Of a stretch of 64,000 bases of DNA, positions 29,625 through 38,600 are shown one piece after another. How positions within the stretch are numbered: position 1 is the stretch's first letter; each line of letters begins with the position of its first letter. The notes beneath the pieces were generated by a model, which ran no database searches, was not told the DNA's origin, and saw only the letters and a list, made by a program, of their open reading frames with translations. Source of the stretch: Bacillus carboniphilus (GTDB lineage Bacteria > Bacillota > Bacilli > Bacillales > JC228). The position numbers and the translations under genes are program-made. Location: positions 101,012 through 165,011 of the forward strand of contig NZ_BAAADJ010000017.1 of NCBI RefSeq assembly GCF_039522365.1, in the 5' to 3' direction.

Positions 29625-29854
29625 CGCTGTTTTCGTAAAGATTGTTTTATTGCAAATGTTATTATACCGCAGTTGATTGGAGTGGAAGGTGCTTGACTCC
29701 TGCGGGAAAAGAGGGACAAGGGAGACCCCGCAGGAGCGCAAGCGACGAGGAGGCTCCCGGACCGCCCGCGGAAAGCAAGCACCTGCAACGGAAATCAACA
29801 CCCTTTGTTCATAGAGTCAACACTGTCAAAAGCAACAAAGATACGAAAACAGCT
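29625..29854. mobile_element. MITE-like element, copy 1
   Basis: A 230-bp non-coding element with terminal inverted repeats GCTGTTTTCGTA (left) and TACGAAAACAGC (right, perfect over 12 bases). It is flanked by an 8-base direct repeat, AAATAATA, at 29617-29624 and 29855-29862. The GC-rich middle forms a long imperfect hairpin: GTTGATT and AATCAAC, GGTGCTTG and CAAGCACC, CCTGCGGG and CCCGCAGG. I recall very similar GC-rich hairpin sequences scattered through many Bacillus genomes. No transposase is encoded, so it would need a helper. Confidence 0.8.
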
Positions 29855-29863
29855 AAATAATAA

Positions 29864-29892
29864 AACCGGTTCCCCTATTTAGGTTACCGGTT
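29864..29892 (-). terminator. Terminator of the thioredoxin-like gene
   Basis: On the minus strand AACCGGTAACC pairs with a GGGGAACCGGTT arm followed by TTATTATTT. The stem includes the stop codon. One right-flank copy of the MITE target repeat adjoins it. Confidence 0.75.
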
Positions 29893-30195
29893 AAAGGTTT
29901 TCATTTTTTCTAGCAAGTGAGGCACGGATTGAAAGGCATATAATTTTTGGTGAATGGTTTTGTCTTTAATAAAAACCAAACATGGTACACTTTCAATCTC
30001 AGCTAGTTCTGCAAACTCTGGTATATAGTTGATATCTGTTTTTCCGATCGACATGGAAGGGTCTAACTCATCAATGACAGTAAGCATTTTTTCTGCAAGG
30101 TGACAAGTTCCACACATGGGTGTATACAGATATAGAAAATAAGGTCTCTCCCTCTCCATTAGAACGGAGGCTTCTTCTCTCGTTAATTGTTCCAT
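29884..30195 (-). CDS. yusE: Thioredoxin-family protein (YusE-like)
   Basis: A 103-aa thioredoxin-fold protein. The active site is MCGTC in YLYTPMCGTCHLAEKML, and the cis-proline loop is IESVPCLVFIKD. The CGTC sequence differs from the CGPC of standard thioredoxin. It is cytoplasmic, with no signal peptide. The ATG at 30195 is used because AAGGGA lies upstream; the longer frame to 30231 lacks a site. It is followed by yusF and yusG orthologues upstream, as in B. subtilis. The redox partner is unknown. Confidence 0.83.
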   Translation of the reverse strand: MEQLTREEASVLMERERPYFLYLYTPMCGTCHLAEKMLTVIDELDPSMSIGKTDINYIPEFAELAEIESVPCLVFIKDKTIHQKLYAFQSVPHLLEKMKTFNR

Positions 30196-30236
30196 TACTC
30201 TAACATCCCTTAACAATATAAATAGCCGCACTTACT

Positions 30237-30584
30237 TTAATATGCGTCGATATCTACATCGATGTTAGCATGTAATAAAATAGATGCCAAGTGATGTCTC
30301 GGTGCATTAGCTACTTCTTTGTACATTCGATCAATATATAAGTGCTCCGCCTCTGGGAACTCACGTTTAAATAAACCTCTAAGCTTTTCACCTGCATCAT
30401 CTGCATCCACTAGGATATAAACTTCTTTATCATATAAGGTATCAACTAGTTCATCTAATTTGCTAATACTTAAAGTTCCATTTGTACAAATGATTTCAAG
30501 CGGTTCCTTTAAAATGGATTCAACCTTTCTTTTATCCGTGGTCCCTTCCACTATTAACACCTTTGTCTGTTCTTCCTCCCACAT
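30237..30584 (-). CDS. yusF: TOPRIM-domain protein YusF
   Basis: A 115-aa single TOPRIM domain. It has the conserved glutamate in VLIVEGTTDKRKVESIL and the acidic pair in VYILVDADDAGEKLR, as in small primase-like or RNase M5-like proteins. The ATG at 30584 has AAAGGTG at about 8 bases; two closer codons overlap the site. It lies between yusE and yusG orthologues. Its nucleic-acid role is undefined. Confidence 0.85.
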   Translation of the reverse strand: MWEEEQTKVLIVEGTTDKRKVESILKEPLEIICTNGTLSISKLDELVDTLYDKEVYILVDADDAGEKLRGLFKREFPEAEHLYIDRMYKEVANAPRHHLASILLHANIDVDIDAY

Positions 30585-30728
30585 GACCATCACCTTTTCA
30601 GAAAGTACTTATAAATTTGGAAAATATCCTGTTTAGATAGTAATATGTGAATTTTATCATGTTGTTTTATAGTTTAGCCGATTTTTCTGACAATTTATTA
30701 AAAATAGGAATAGTGATGTAGATAAGTG

Positions 30729-30753
30729 CAAAAAGGAAAGCGATTTATGCTTT
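30729..30753 (-). terminator. Terminator of yusG
   Basis: On the minus strand AAGGAAAGC pairs with GCTTTCCTT and is followed by TTTGC, directly after the yusG stop. Confidence 0.75.
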
Positions 30754-30755
30754 CC

Positions 30756-31001
30756 TTAACACCATCCACCCTCCTGATCGCAGTCTGTGTATTTGGCATC
30801 TGGTTCCTGAACCACTGAGTAGTCTTTAAAAATCTTCTGATTAAACACTTGAAATTGGGAGGAGAGTTCAAATTGAGATTTGTCACTTGGGATTTTTAGA
30901 GAACCAATTTTTTCATTTTCTAGATAAAGATCGATTTGATTTCCATGAAGCTTTCCAACAATTCGATCTGTTACATCAATCTTTTCTTGTTTTAGCGTCA
31001 T
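30756..31001 (-). CDS. yusG: YusG family protein (DUF2553)
   Basis: An 81-aa hydrophilic protein, probably beta-rich at the N-terminus (RIVGKLHGNQIDLYLENEKIGSL). It ends in a cysteine-containing DCDQEGGWC tail. It resembles DUF2553/YusG of Bacilli; function unknown. AAAGGTGGGA precedes the ATG. It is monocistronic, with its own terminator, and lies just downstream of the second MITE copy. Confidence 0.82.
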   Translation of the reverse strand: MTLKQEKIDVTDRIVGKLHGNQIDLYLENEKIGSLKIPSDKSQFELSSQFQVFNQKIFKDYSVVQEPDAKYTDCDQEGGWC

Positions 31002-31080
31002 GCTATTCCCACCTTTCTATTTTTATTATTTCCGTTAAAGAAAGGAGCATGCTGGTGAAGGTTTCCTTATTAAAGAAAAA

Positions 31081-31353
31081 CGCTGTTTTCGTAAAGATTG
31101 TTGTTTATTGCACATGTTATTTAACCGCAGTTGATTGGAGTGGAAGGTGCTTGACTCATTTCCACTGCCCTGAAGAAATATATGGAAGCAGTGGAAATTG
31201 GGAAAAGAGGGACAAGGGAGACCCCGCAGGAGCGATAGCGACGAGGAGGCTCCCGGACCGCCCGCGGAAAGCAAGCACCTGCAACGGAAATCAACGTCCC
31301 TTGTTCATTGAACCAACTACTGTCAAAAACAACAAAGTATATGAAAATAGCCA
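31081..31353. mobile_element. MITE-like element, copy 2, with an internal hairpin insertion
   Basis: A 273-bp relative of the element at 29625-29854. The left end is GCTGTTTTCGTA; the right end TATGAAAATAGC matches its inverse at 10 of 12 bases. It is flanked by a different 8-base direct repeat, AAGAAAAA, at 31073-31080 and 31354-31361. Relative to copy 1, about 40 extra bases at 31158-31198 replace a CTGC in the central stem and form their own stem-loop. It separates yusG from gcvH. Confidence 0.8.
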
Positions 31354-31361
31354 AGAAAAAA

Positions 31362-31390
31362 AGCACTTGAATTAAATTCAAGCGCTTCAA
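31362..31390 (-). terminator. Terminator of gcvH
   Basis: On the minus strand AAGCGCTTGAATTT pairs with AATTCAAGTGCTT and is followed by a T-run. The MITE copy 2 lies immediately downstream. Confidence 0.85.
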
Positions 31391-31394
31391 GAGA

Positions 31395-31778
31395 TTAGTC
31401 TTCGTTTGTCATTTCGTCATATTGCTCAGCTGTCATAAGCTCATCTAATTCAGCTGAGTTAGAAAGCTCAACTACAATCATCCATGCTTTTTCATATGGA
31501 GATTCGTTTACAAATTCTGGGCTGTCGCTAAGCTCTTCGTTCACTTCTACAACTTTACCAGAAACCGGAGCGTATAATTCAGAAACTGTTTTAACAGATT
31601 CTACGCTTCCAAATGGATCGTTTACCGTGATTTCGTCTCCTACCTCTGGTAGCTCAACAAATACGATATCTCCAAGTTCTGATTGTGCAAAGTGAGTGAT
31701 TCCAATACGAACTTTATCTCCTTCAACTTTTACCCATTCATGTTCTTCAGAATAACGAAGATCTTTTGGTGTGCTCAT
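31395..31778 (-). CDS. gcvH: Glycine cleavage system H protein
   Basis: A 127-aa lipoyl-carrier protein of the glycine cleavage system, also used in Bacilli as the relay for lipoate assembly. The lipoyl lysine is in [18 protein letters not shown]. Length matches the family. The ATG at 31778 follows GGAGGG; the extension to 31868 has no site. LipA of this window would act on octanoyl-GcvH. It is a single gene, not linked to gcvT or gcvP here. Confidence 0.97.
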   Translation of the reverse strand: MSTPKDLRYSEEHEWVKVEGDKVRIGITHFAQSELGDIVFVELPEVGDEITVNDPFGSVESVKTVSELYAPVSGKVVEVNEELSDSPEFVNESPYEKAWMIVVELSNSAELDELMTAEQYDEMTNED

Positions 31779-31874
31779 GTTATTCCCTCCATTATGTATC
31801 TTTTTGAATAATCTAACCCAATTTATCATGACACATTTTACCCGAAAAATGCAAGATTTGACATGCAAGCTAGA

Positions 31875-32234
31875 CTATTTTTTCCATACCTCTTCATATT
31901 GTTCTTCTTTATAGCCAACCGTAACATGATTGCCATCCGTTGCGATTGGTTGTTTTATTAGCTTCCCGTTAGAAGCAAGCAGTTCTAACTGCTCAGATTC
32001 AGACATATCTTTTAGCTTATCTTTTACTCCGAGTTCACGGTATACTTGTCCACTAGTGTTAAAAAACTTCTTTAGATCTAGTCCGCTGTTTTTATAGATT
32101 TTTTCTAATTCATCTTTTGTTGGTGGCTGATCAACAATGTGAATGTAGTTATACTCTACATTATTCTCATCCAACCATTTCGCAGCTTTGCGACAAGTCC
32201 CGCAATTTGGGTATCCATAAAATGTAATTGCCAT
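31875..32234 (-). CDS. yusI: ArsC/Spx-family protein YusI
   Basis: A 119-aa thioredoxin-fold protein of the ArsC/Spx/MgsR family. It starts MAITFYGYPNCGTCRKAAKWL with CGTC at residues 11-14, followed by the ArsC-like region KKFFNTSGQVYRELG and KQPIATDG. Most Spx regulators also have CxxC here, but YusI-type proteins are usually seen as arsenate-reductase-like with unknown target. The ATG at 32234 follows AGAGGTG. It sits between gcvH and fadE as in B. subtilis. Confidence 0.86.
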   Translation of the reverse strand: MAITFYGYPNCGTCRKAAKWLDENNVEYNYIHIVDQPPTKDELEKIYKNSGLDLKKFFNTSGQVYRELGVKDKLKDMSESEQLELLASNGKLIKQPIATDGNHVTVGYKEEQYEEVWKK

Positions 32235-32288
32235 TTTTTCACCTCTGTCCACATGATTTACGAATAGAGTAACATACTTATGAACCTA

Positions 32289-32325
32289 AGAAAAAGCCGG
32301 AGGGATCTCCGGCTTTTCCATTTTT
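32289..32325 (-). terminator. Terminator of fadNAE
   Basis: AAAAAGCCGGAG and CTCCGGCTTTTT form a strong stem with T-runs on both strands, directly beyond the fadE stop. Confidence 0.9.
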
Positions 32326-32326
32326 T

Positions 32327-34111
32327 TTAAACTACATACTTTTCTTCTTCAATCAATAGCACGGATGCTTCACGTTTCTTTTGAATGACGTTAATTGGCG
32401 TGTGTCTTGTGAATTTTCTTAGGGCGGATAACATCATTCTTAAAGAATCACCCGTTTCAACTGCAATCAGAGACTCTTTTGCATGTTGCTCGATTTCGTT
32501 GAATGCTTCTTGGCAGAAGATTTGAGTATAAAGAAGCTTTTGCTTACTTTTCTCTAGTCCGTCTCTTTCAACGGCTTTTTCCGTACGAAGAAGGGCTGAT
32601 TCCATTGCATATACGTTTGAAACGATATCTGCAATATTCACTAAAACTTCTTGTTCTTTTTCTAAAGCTGGGCCAAACTTTTGAGCTGCTAAGCCAGCAA
32701 TCATCAAGCCGATTTTCTTCGCATTTTTCACAAGATGCTTTTCTTGTGCTAGAGGCTCATCTCCAGGCTCTTCAGGCATCATCATCATAAGCTCTTCTTG
32801 AAGGGCTTGAGCTTTTTGAAGAAGTGGAAGCTCACCTTTCATTGCTTTTCTTAAGTACGTTCCAGGCACAAGAAGACGGTTAATTTCGTTTGTTCCTTCG
32901 AAAATACGGTTAATACGAGAGTCACGGTATGCTCTTTCAATTTCATATTCACTCATAAACCCGTATCCACCGTGGAGCTGAACACCTTCATCCACAATAT
33001 AGTCTAGGACTTCAGAACCGAATACTTTATTTAAGGAGCACTCGATGGCATATTCTGCAATCGATTTAGCTACTTCTTTACCATCGTTTACTTGCTCCGT
33101 TGTTAATTGGCTCATACGGTCTTCAAATAAACCAACTGTGCGGTATACAGATGCTTCTGCAGCATACAGTTTTGATGCCATCGTTGATAATTTTTCTTTT
33201 GTTAAGTTAAAACCAGAGATTGGCGTTTTGAACTGTTTACGTTGGTTGACATATTGAGTGGTAATTTCAAATGCACGTTTTGCTCCACCAACTGTCCCAA
33301 CACCCAGCTTGTATCGGCCAATGTTTAAGATGTTGAATGCGATAATGTGCCCTCTGCCTGCTTCCCCTAGAAGGTTTTCAACAGGAACTTGAGCATCTTC
33401 AAGGATTAGGGTTCTAGTTGAAGAACTCTTGATTCCCATTTTCTTTTCTTCAGGACCCGTTGAAACGCCTGGATAATCTCTTTCTACGATAAAGGCTGAG
33501 AAGTGCTCTCCATCGATTTTTGCATAGACAACAAATACATCAGCAAATGCTGAGTTTGTAATCCATTGTTTCTCTCCGTTCAACACATAATGAGTACCCG
33601 CTTCGTTTAATTTCGCAGTCGTTTTTGCACCTAAAGCATCTGAACCAGAACCTGGCTCTGTTAGGGCATATGCAGCAAGCTTCTCACCAGTAGCAAGGGC
33701 TGGTAGGTATTTTTGCTTTTGTTCCTCTGTACCAAATAATACGATTGGTAGAGAACCGATCCCTACGTGTGCACCATGTGAAATAGAGAAACCACCAGAT
33801 TTCGCCATTTTTTCTGCAATGAGGGCTGAGCTGACTTTGTCTAAGCTTAGGCCGCCATACTCCTCTGGTACGTCTACTCCAAGCAAACCAAGTTCACCAG
33901 CTTGTTTAAGTAGTTTTACAGAGCGTTCGAACTCGTGATTTTCTAAGTGTTCGACTTGCGGTAATACTTCATTATCAATGAAATCTTCTGTCGTTTTTGA
34001 GATCATTTTATGTTCTTCTGTAAAATCCTCAGGCGTAAACACTTGATTAGCTGCAATGTCATCTAAAATAAAGCTTCCGCCTTTGATCATTTGATCCGTT
34101 TGCTTTGTCAT
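32327..34111 (-). CDS. fadE: Acyl-CoA dehydrogenase FadE (YusJ)
   Basis: A 594-aa flavoprotein that oxidises acyl-CoA to trans-2-enoyl-CoA in beta-oxidation. Family signatures are [37 protein letters not shown] and the C-terminal [35 protein letters not shown]. An extra C-terminal helical domain of about 200 residues is normal for this subgroup. It is the third gene of fadN-fadA-fadE, separated from fadA by about 600 bases of repeat-rich DNA, which is unusually long for an operon. Confidence 0.96.
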   Translation of the reverse strand: MTKQTDQMIKGGSFILDDIAANQVFTPEDFTEEHKMISKTTEDFIDNEVLPQVEHLENHEFERSVKLLKQAGELGLLGVDVPEEYGGLSLDKVSSALIAEKMAKSGGFSISHGAHVGIGSLPIVLFGTEEQKQKYLPALATGEKLAAYALTEPGSGSDALGAKTTAKLNEAGTHYVLNGEKQWITNSAFADVFVVYAKIDGEHFSAFIVERDYPGVSTGPEEKKMGIKSSSTRTLILEDAQVPVENLLGEAGRGHIIAFNILNIGRYKLGVGTVGGAKRAFEITTQYVNQRKQFKTPISGFNLTKEKLSTMASKLYAAEASVYRTVGLFEDRMSQLTTEQVNDGKEVAKSIAEYAIECSLNKVFGSEVLDYIVDEGVQLHGGYGFMSEYEIERAYRDSRINRIFEGTNEINRLLVPGTYLRKAMKGELPLLQKAQALQEELMMMMPEEPGDEPLAQEKHLVKNAKKIGLMIAGLAAQKFGPALEKEQEVLVNIADIVSNVYAMESALLRTEKAVERDGLEKSKQKLLYTQIFCQEAFNEIEQHAKESLIAVETGDSLRMMLSALRKFTRHTPINVIQKKREASVLLIEEEKYVV

Positions 34112-34164
34112 TAAAATTCTCCTCTCTGGGAATGGATTTAATTTATTTTTGTTTTATGATACTG

Positions 34165-34575
34165 GGCTTCCTTCCGTAAACGCGGATTTCAGAAGTTTGA
34201 GACCTTTTCCGGAAGTCACTAACGATTATTCGGAACTGTTGCACCTGTTTTCGGAAGTAAGACGATGTTTATCAGAACTTAGGAACTATAATTGAGAACA
34301 CATGCCTGTTATTCAACACTCAAGACCCGGTATTCAGAACTCAGATCTTTAATTCAGAACTCAGGACCTTTAATTCAGAACTCAAGACCTTTAATTCAGA
34401 ACTCAGGACCTTTAATTCAGAACTCAAGACCTTTAATTCAGAACTCAGGTCCTTTAATTCAGAACTCAGGACCTTTAATTCAGAACTCAAGACCTTTAAT
34501 TCAGAACTCAGGTCCTTTAATTCAGAACTCAGGACCTTTAGTTCAGAACTCAGAGCCTAATTCAGAACTAAGCCC
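34165..34575. repeat. 21-bp minisatellite between fadA and fadE
   Basis: A homogeneous block from about 34333 to 34572 has roughly 11-12 copies of the 21-base unit TTTAATTCAGAACTCAGGACC, with only R/Y-type changes at a few positions. Upstream of it (34165-34332) are decayed copies of 20-23 bases that keep the TTATTCRGAACT core. Because 21 is a multiple of three, the plus-strand frame reads as a repeated heptapeptide, which I regard as an artefact. Confidence 0.92.
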
Positions 34576-34627
34576 ATGTTTCACTAAGACAAGGGTTCTT
34601 CTCTTCTGTCAAATAGACTTCACTCAG

Positions 34628-34706
34628 AAAAGTGGGACACCGAAACCTGTCCCCTCTGTCTCATCCGAACTCAGGAAGTGGGACAGCAAAACCTGTCCCC
34701 TTGTCC
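34628..34706. repeat. Two copies of a GTGGGACA...CCTGTCCCC stem-loop
   Basis: AGTGGGACACCGAAACCTGTCCCC and AGTGGGACAGCAAAACCTGTCCCC occur in tandem about 45 bases apart, joined by a TCCGAACTCAG segment. Each can form a GGGACAG/CTGTCCC hairpin. The second abuts the fadA stop and may act as its terminator. Confidence 0.75.
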
Positions 34707-35882
34707 CTAGAGCAGTTCGAAGATACCCGCGGCACCCATTCCTCCACCCATACACATGGTGACCATTCCGAATTGTTCGTTTCTACGCTTCATTTCGTGA
34801 ATTAAGGATAGGGTTAGTTTTGAACCTGTACAACCAAGTGGGTGGCCAAGTGCAATAGCTCCACCGTTGACATTAACTATTTCTTCATTTAGTCCAAGTT
34901 CACGGATGACTTGGATGGCTTGCGAAGCAAATGCTTCATTTAATTCGATTAAACCAATATCACTTAGCTCCAGACCCGCTAGTTTCAAAGCACGAGGTAC
35001 TGCTTCTACCGGACCGATTCCCATTATTTCAGGTGGGACTCCGGCTACTGCAAAGGAGCGGAATTTTGCTAATGGTTTTAATCCAAGGGAATCTGCTTTT
35101 TCACGATCCATGACCATTACTGCAGCTGCTCCATCACTTGTTTGGGAAGAGTTACCTGCTGTTACGGATCCTGTCATAGAAAACGCTGGACGTAATTTTC
35201 CAAGTATTTCAGTAGTTGTTCCTACTCTTACGCCTTCATCCACTTCAAACTTCACTTGTTTTTCAAAAAGCTTATGATCTTTACCTACACTTCTTAAAGT
35301 TACATCAACAGGGACAATTTCATCTTTGAATTTACCTGCTTCAATGGCAGCCGCTGCACGTTGATGACTGCGAACGGCAAAAGCATCTTGGTCTTCACGA
35401 GTCACACCAAAATGTTTGGCTACTTCTTCCGCTGTATGTCCCATACTCATGTAATATTCTGGTGCTTCTTCAGCAAGTCTTACGTTTGGTCTAGCCACAT
35501 GACCCATCATCGGTACTAGACTCATAGATTCTGCACCACCAGCAATAATCGTATCTGACTGGCCTAGCATGATTCGTTCGGCTGCATATGCGATGGATTG
35601 AAGACCCGAAGAACAATAACGGTTAATCGTAATAGCTGGCACTTGGTATGGTAGACCTGCCAATGCTCCGATATTACGAGCCATATTCAAACCTTGTTCT
35701 GCTTCCGGCATCGCACATCCAATGATTAGATCATCGATGTTCCCTTCATAATTGCCTGCTCTTTTTAATGTTTCTTTTACAACTAATGCACCTAAATCAT
35801 CCGGACGTACATGTGCAAGAGTTCCTTTTTTTGCTTTCCCAACTGGTGTTCTGGCACCAGCAACTATGACCGCTTCTTTCAC
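34707..35882 (-). CDS. fadA: Acetyl-CoA acyltransferase FadA (YusK)
   Basis: A 391-aa thiolase that cleaves 3-ketoacyl-CoA to acetyl-CoA and a shortened acyl-CoA. The nucleophile cysteine is in TINRYCSSGLQS, the His is in GGAIALGHPLGCTG, and the second cysteine is in MVTMCMGGGMG. Length is normal. It lies 21 bases after fadN with its own AGGAGG site. Confidence 0.97.
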   Translation of the reverse strand: MKEAVIVAGARTPVGKAKKGTLAHVRPDDLGALVVKETLKRAGNYEGNIDDLIIGCAMPEAEQGLNMARNIGALAGLPYQVPAITINRYCSSGLQSIAYAAERIMLGQSDTIIAGGAESMSLVPMMGHVARPNVRLAEEAPEYYMSMGHTAEEVAKHFGVTREDQDAFAVRSHQRAAAAIEAGKFKDEIVPVDVTLRSVGKDHKLFEKQVKFEVDEGVRVGTTTEILGKLRPAFSMTGSVTAGNSSQTSDGAAAVMVMDREKADSLGLKPLAKFRSFAVAGVPPEIMGIGPVEAVPRALKLAGLELSDIGLIELNEAFASQAIQVIRELGLNEEIVNVNGGAIALGHPLGCTGSKLTLSLIHEMKRRNEQFGMVTMCMGGGMGAAGIFELL

Positions 35883-35903
35883 TTTTTTTCCTCCTCCTTT
35901 ACC

Positions 35904-38288
35904 TTAGTTACGTAATGGCTTCCCTTTTACTAACATGTGCTGCATTCTTGCTTGTGTTTTCGGATGAGCAATTAAGGTAATAAACGCTTCACGTTCTAAG
36001 TTGAGTAAGTACTCCTCATCAACTTCTGTTCCATAAGGGACTTTTCCACCTGCAATGACATAGGCTAATTTTTTCGCAATGAATAAGTCGTGTTCAGAAA
36101 TATAACCTGAGTTAAACATTACTTGTGCACCAAGAAGTAATGTAGCGTAACCCGTTTCACCTACCACTGGAAACTTTTGTTTTACCGGTGGTTTATAGCC
36201 TTTTGCATTTAGAGCTAAAACTGCCTGTTTGGCATCATATAATTGATGGTCTGCATTTACACTAATCCCATCAGCCGGAGTTAAATAGTTCAATTCACGT
36301 GCTTCTTCTGCTGACGTTGATACTTTGGCCATTGCAATCGATTCGAACACTTTATTTGCTACTTTTTGTAAGTCGTACTCTACACCATTTGGAATTCCAC
36401 GAAGATGTCTTAAATACAACTCCTTATTTCCGCCACCGCCTGGTATTAGACCCACACCAACTTCGACTAATCCCATATAGGTCTCCATGGAAGCTTGAAT
36501 ATGGTCAGCAGGAACAGATACCTCTACGCCTCCACCTAGAGCCATGTTAAATGGAGCAGCTACAACCGGCTTAGAGGAATATTTTAATTTCATCATAGTT
36601 TGTTGGAATTGACGGACAACCATATCTAGTTCGAATAGGTTATCATCCTGCGCTTCAAATAGCATTAGGGCAAGGTTGGCTCCAACTGAGTAGTTTTTGC
36701 CTTGGTTTCCTATGACTAATCCTTTATAATTTTTCTCCATTTCATCTACTGCAAAGTTAATCATCTGAAGTGTGTCTAATCCAATTGCGTTACTCTTTGA
36801 GTGGAATTCTAGTAAAAGAACACCATCACCTAAATCAATTAAGCTTGCACCCGCATTTTTCTTAATGACACCATGCTTTGCTTTCCATTGTTTTAAATTG
36901 ATTACCTTTGGATTGGTTTCTACTTCTTGATATTCTGAACCATTATAGTAATAGAGGTCTCCGTTTTCCTCTTTATAGAAGGAAGGAATCCCCTTTTCAA
37001 GCATTTCTTCAACCCACTTAGGTACAGCTAGACCTTGCTCTTTCATTAGAGCAACCGACTTTTCCACTCCAATAGCATCCCATGATTCAAAAGGACCTAA
37101 TTCCCAACCAAAGCCCCATTTCATCGCACGGTCTATATCTACTATCGTATCTGCAATTTCTCCTAATAGATCACCAGAATAAACGAGTACTGGAGCTAAG
37201 ATGTTCCAAAGTAACTCAGAAGCTCGGTCTTTTCCGTATACTAATGCTTTTAACTTGTTAGCAGACCCTTTTTGTTGCTTAGCCATTTCAATGGAAGCTG
37301 CATTTAGTTTCTTTCTTTCTTCATATTCAAACGTCTCTGGGTTAAGTTCTAGAATGTCTTTTCCTTTTTTCAAATAGAAGCCTTGACCTGCTTTAGCTCC
37401 AATCCAACCCTTGTTCGCCATTTCCTTCATGAAACTAGGAACATCAAACACTTGCTTTTCATGTTCATTTGTCACATTTTCAAAAACGTTATTGGCAACA
37501 TGGATGAATGTATCAAGTCCTACAACATCTAACGTTCTAAAAGTTGCACTCTTCGGGCGTCCAATAAGTGGGCCTGTAATGGAGTCTACTTCCCCAACAG
37601 AGTATTTTCCTTTTAACATTTCCTGTAGTGTGACAAGTAGCCCATAAGTTCCAATCCGGTTAGCAATAAAGTTAGGTGTATCTTTGGCAAATACTACACC
37701 TTTTCCTAAAACATCCTCACCGAATTCCTTCATAAATGAAACCACTTCAGGGTCCGTGTTTTGTGTAGGGATAACTTCTAATAGCTTTAAGTATCTTGGC
37801 GGGTTAAAGAAGTGCGTTCCTAAGAAGTGCTTTCTAAAGTCCTCAGAACGTCCCTCTGCCATCGCTTCAACAGATATACCTGATGTATTAGAACTGATGA
37901 TACTTCCTGGTTTTCTATGTTGATCTATTTGCTCAAAAACTTTTTTCTTAACAGCTAGGTTTTCTACGACCACTTCAATAATCCAATCCGCCTCGCCTAG
38001 CTTTGACAGATGATCCTCTAAATTCCCAGGTTCAATTAAAGACAAATTTTTCTTGGAGGTGAGAGGAGCTGGCTTATGTTTCAGAAGCTGCTCAATCGCG
38101 ACCTTTGCAATACGATTCCGTACCTGTGAATCTTCAAGTGTAAGCCCTTTCTTTTTTTCGCCTTCTGTTAACTCCTTTGGCACAATATCTAGTAATGTGA
38201 CAGGGATTCCAATGTTAGCTAAATGTGCTGCAATGCCAGAACCCATAACACCTGAACCAATAACTGCAGCCTTTTTGATTTGCTTCAT
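35904..38288 (-). CDS. fadN: FadN: 3-hydroxyacyl-CoA dehydrogenase / enoyl-CoA hydratase
   Basis: A 794-aa bifunctional beta-oxidation enzyme. The N-terminal half is the dehydrogenase (VIGSGVMGSGIAAHLANIG, HFFNPPRYLKLLEVI, NFIANRIGTYG). The C-terminal third is crotonase-like (FHSKSNAIGLDTLQMINFAVDEM, VVAAPFNMALGGGVEVSVPAD, VGVGLIPGGGGNKELYLR). This order is the reverse of E. coli FadB and is typical of Bacillus FadN. The ATG at 38288 follows GAAGGAGGA; the ORF extension to 38351 has no site. It is the first gene of fadNAE, with a FadR-type operator upstream. Confidence 0.96.
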   Translation of the reverse strand: MKQIKKAAVIGSGVMGSGIAAHLANIGIPVTLLDIVPKELTEGEKKKGLTLEDSQVRNRIAKVAIEQLLKHKPAPLTSKKNLSLIEPGNLEDHLSKLGEADWIIEVVVENLAVKKKVFEQIDQHRKPGSIISSNTSGISVEAMAEGRSEDFRKHFLGTHFFNPPRYLKLLEVIPTQNTDPEVVSFMKEFGEDVLGKGVVFAKDTPNFIANRIGTYGLLVTLQEMLKGKYSVGEVDSITGPLIGRPKSATFRTLDVVGLDTFIHVANNVFENVTNEHEKQVFDVPSFMKEMANKGWIGAKAGQGFYLKKGKDILELNPETFEYEERKKLNAASIEMAKQQKGSANKLKALVYGKDRASELLWNILAPVLVYSGDLLGEIADTIVDIDRAMKWGFGWELGPFESWDAIGVEKSVALMKEQGLAVPKWVEEMLEKGIPSFYKEENGDLYYYNGSEYQEVETNPKVINLKQWKAKHGVIKKNAGASLIDLGDGVLLLEFHSKSNAIGLDTLQMINFAVDEMEKNYKGLVIGNQGKNYSVGANLALMLFEAQDDNLFELDMVVRQFQQTMMKLKYSSKPVVAAPFNMALGGGVEVSVPADHIQASMETYMGLVEVGVGLIPGGGGNKELYLRHLRGIPNGVEYDLQKVANKVFESIAMAKVSTSAEEARELNYLTPADGISVNADHQLYDAKQAVLALNAKGYKPPVKQKFPVVGETGYATLLLGAQVMFNSGYISEHDLFIAKKLAYVIAGGKVPYGTEVDEEYLLNLEREAFITLIAHPKTQARMQHMLVKGKPLRN

Positions 38289-38437
38289 TTGAAGTATTCC
38301 TCCTTCACCATTCTTTTTAGGAAGCGAAACCAACCCTATTATTAAAAGCATATTCCACTAAGTACTGAACAAATGATAGTCAATTTCGTTTCAGGGAATT
38401 TGCTTGAAGCTCGGAACTTGATTTCACCGCTTTTTAT

Positions 38438-38455
38438 TGAATGAATACTCATTCA
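38438..38455. promoter_or_regulatory. FadR-type operator upstream of fadN
   Basis: TGAATGAATACTCATTCA is an almost perfect palindrome and matches the B. subtilis FadR (YsiA) box TGAATGANTANTCATTCA. It lies 150 bases upstream of the fadN start in the divergent fadN-yuzL interval. FadR is a TetR-type repressor released by long-chain acyl-CoA. The repressor gene itself is not in the window. I saw nothing else in the interval except the yuzL leader. Confidence 0.88.
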
Positions 38456-38600
38456 TTTTATAGCTAAAAAAAATAGAAACTTTTTTCCTTACTATTACTA
38501 TATAAAATTTTGAATCTACCTGCAACAGAATTATCTCAACTTTTTGAAAACGACATGGATTATCGCTTTTAGGTAACACTATCTTAAATAGGAGGTGATG

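Noticed and set aside
29514..29860. Arg/Pro-rich ORFs in the first MITE on both strands
   Set aside because: They are open frames in a GC-rich hairpin with terminal repeats and target duplication; the element is non-coding.
30887..31390. ORFs of 79-162 aa across the second MITE
   Set aside because: Same reason as for copy 1; they also run antisense to yusG.
34292..34762. 156-aa plus-strand ORF with repeated LIQNSGP units
   Set aside because: It arises because a 21-bp minisatellite is divisible by three. There is no ribosome-binding site, and the frame runs into the antisense of fadA.
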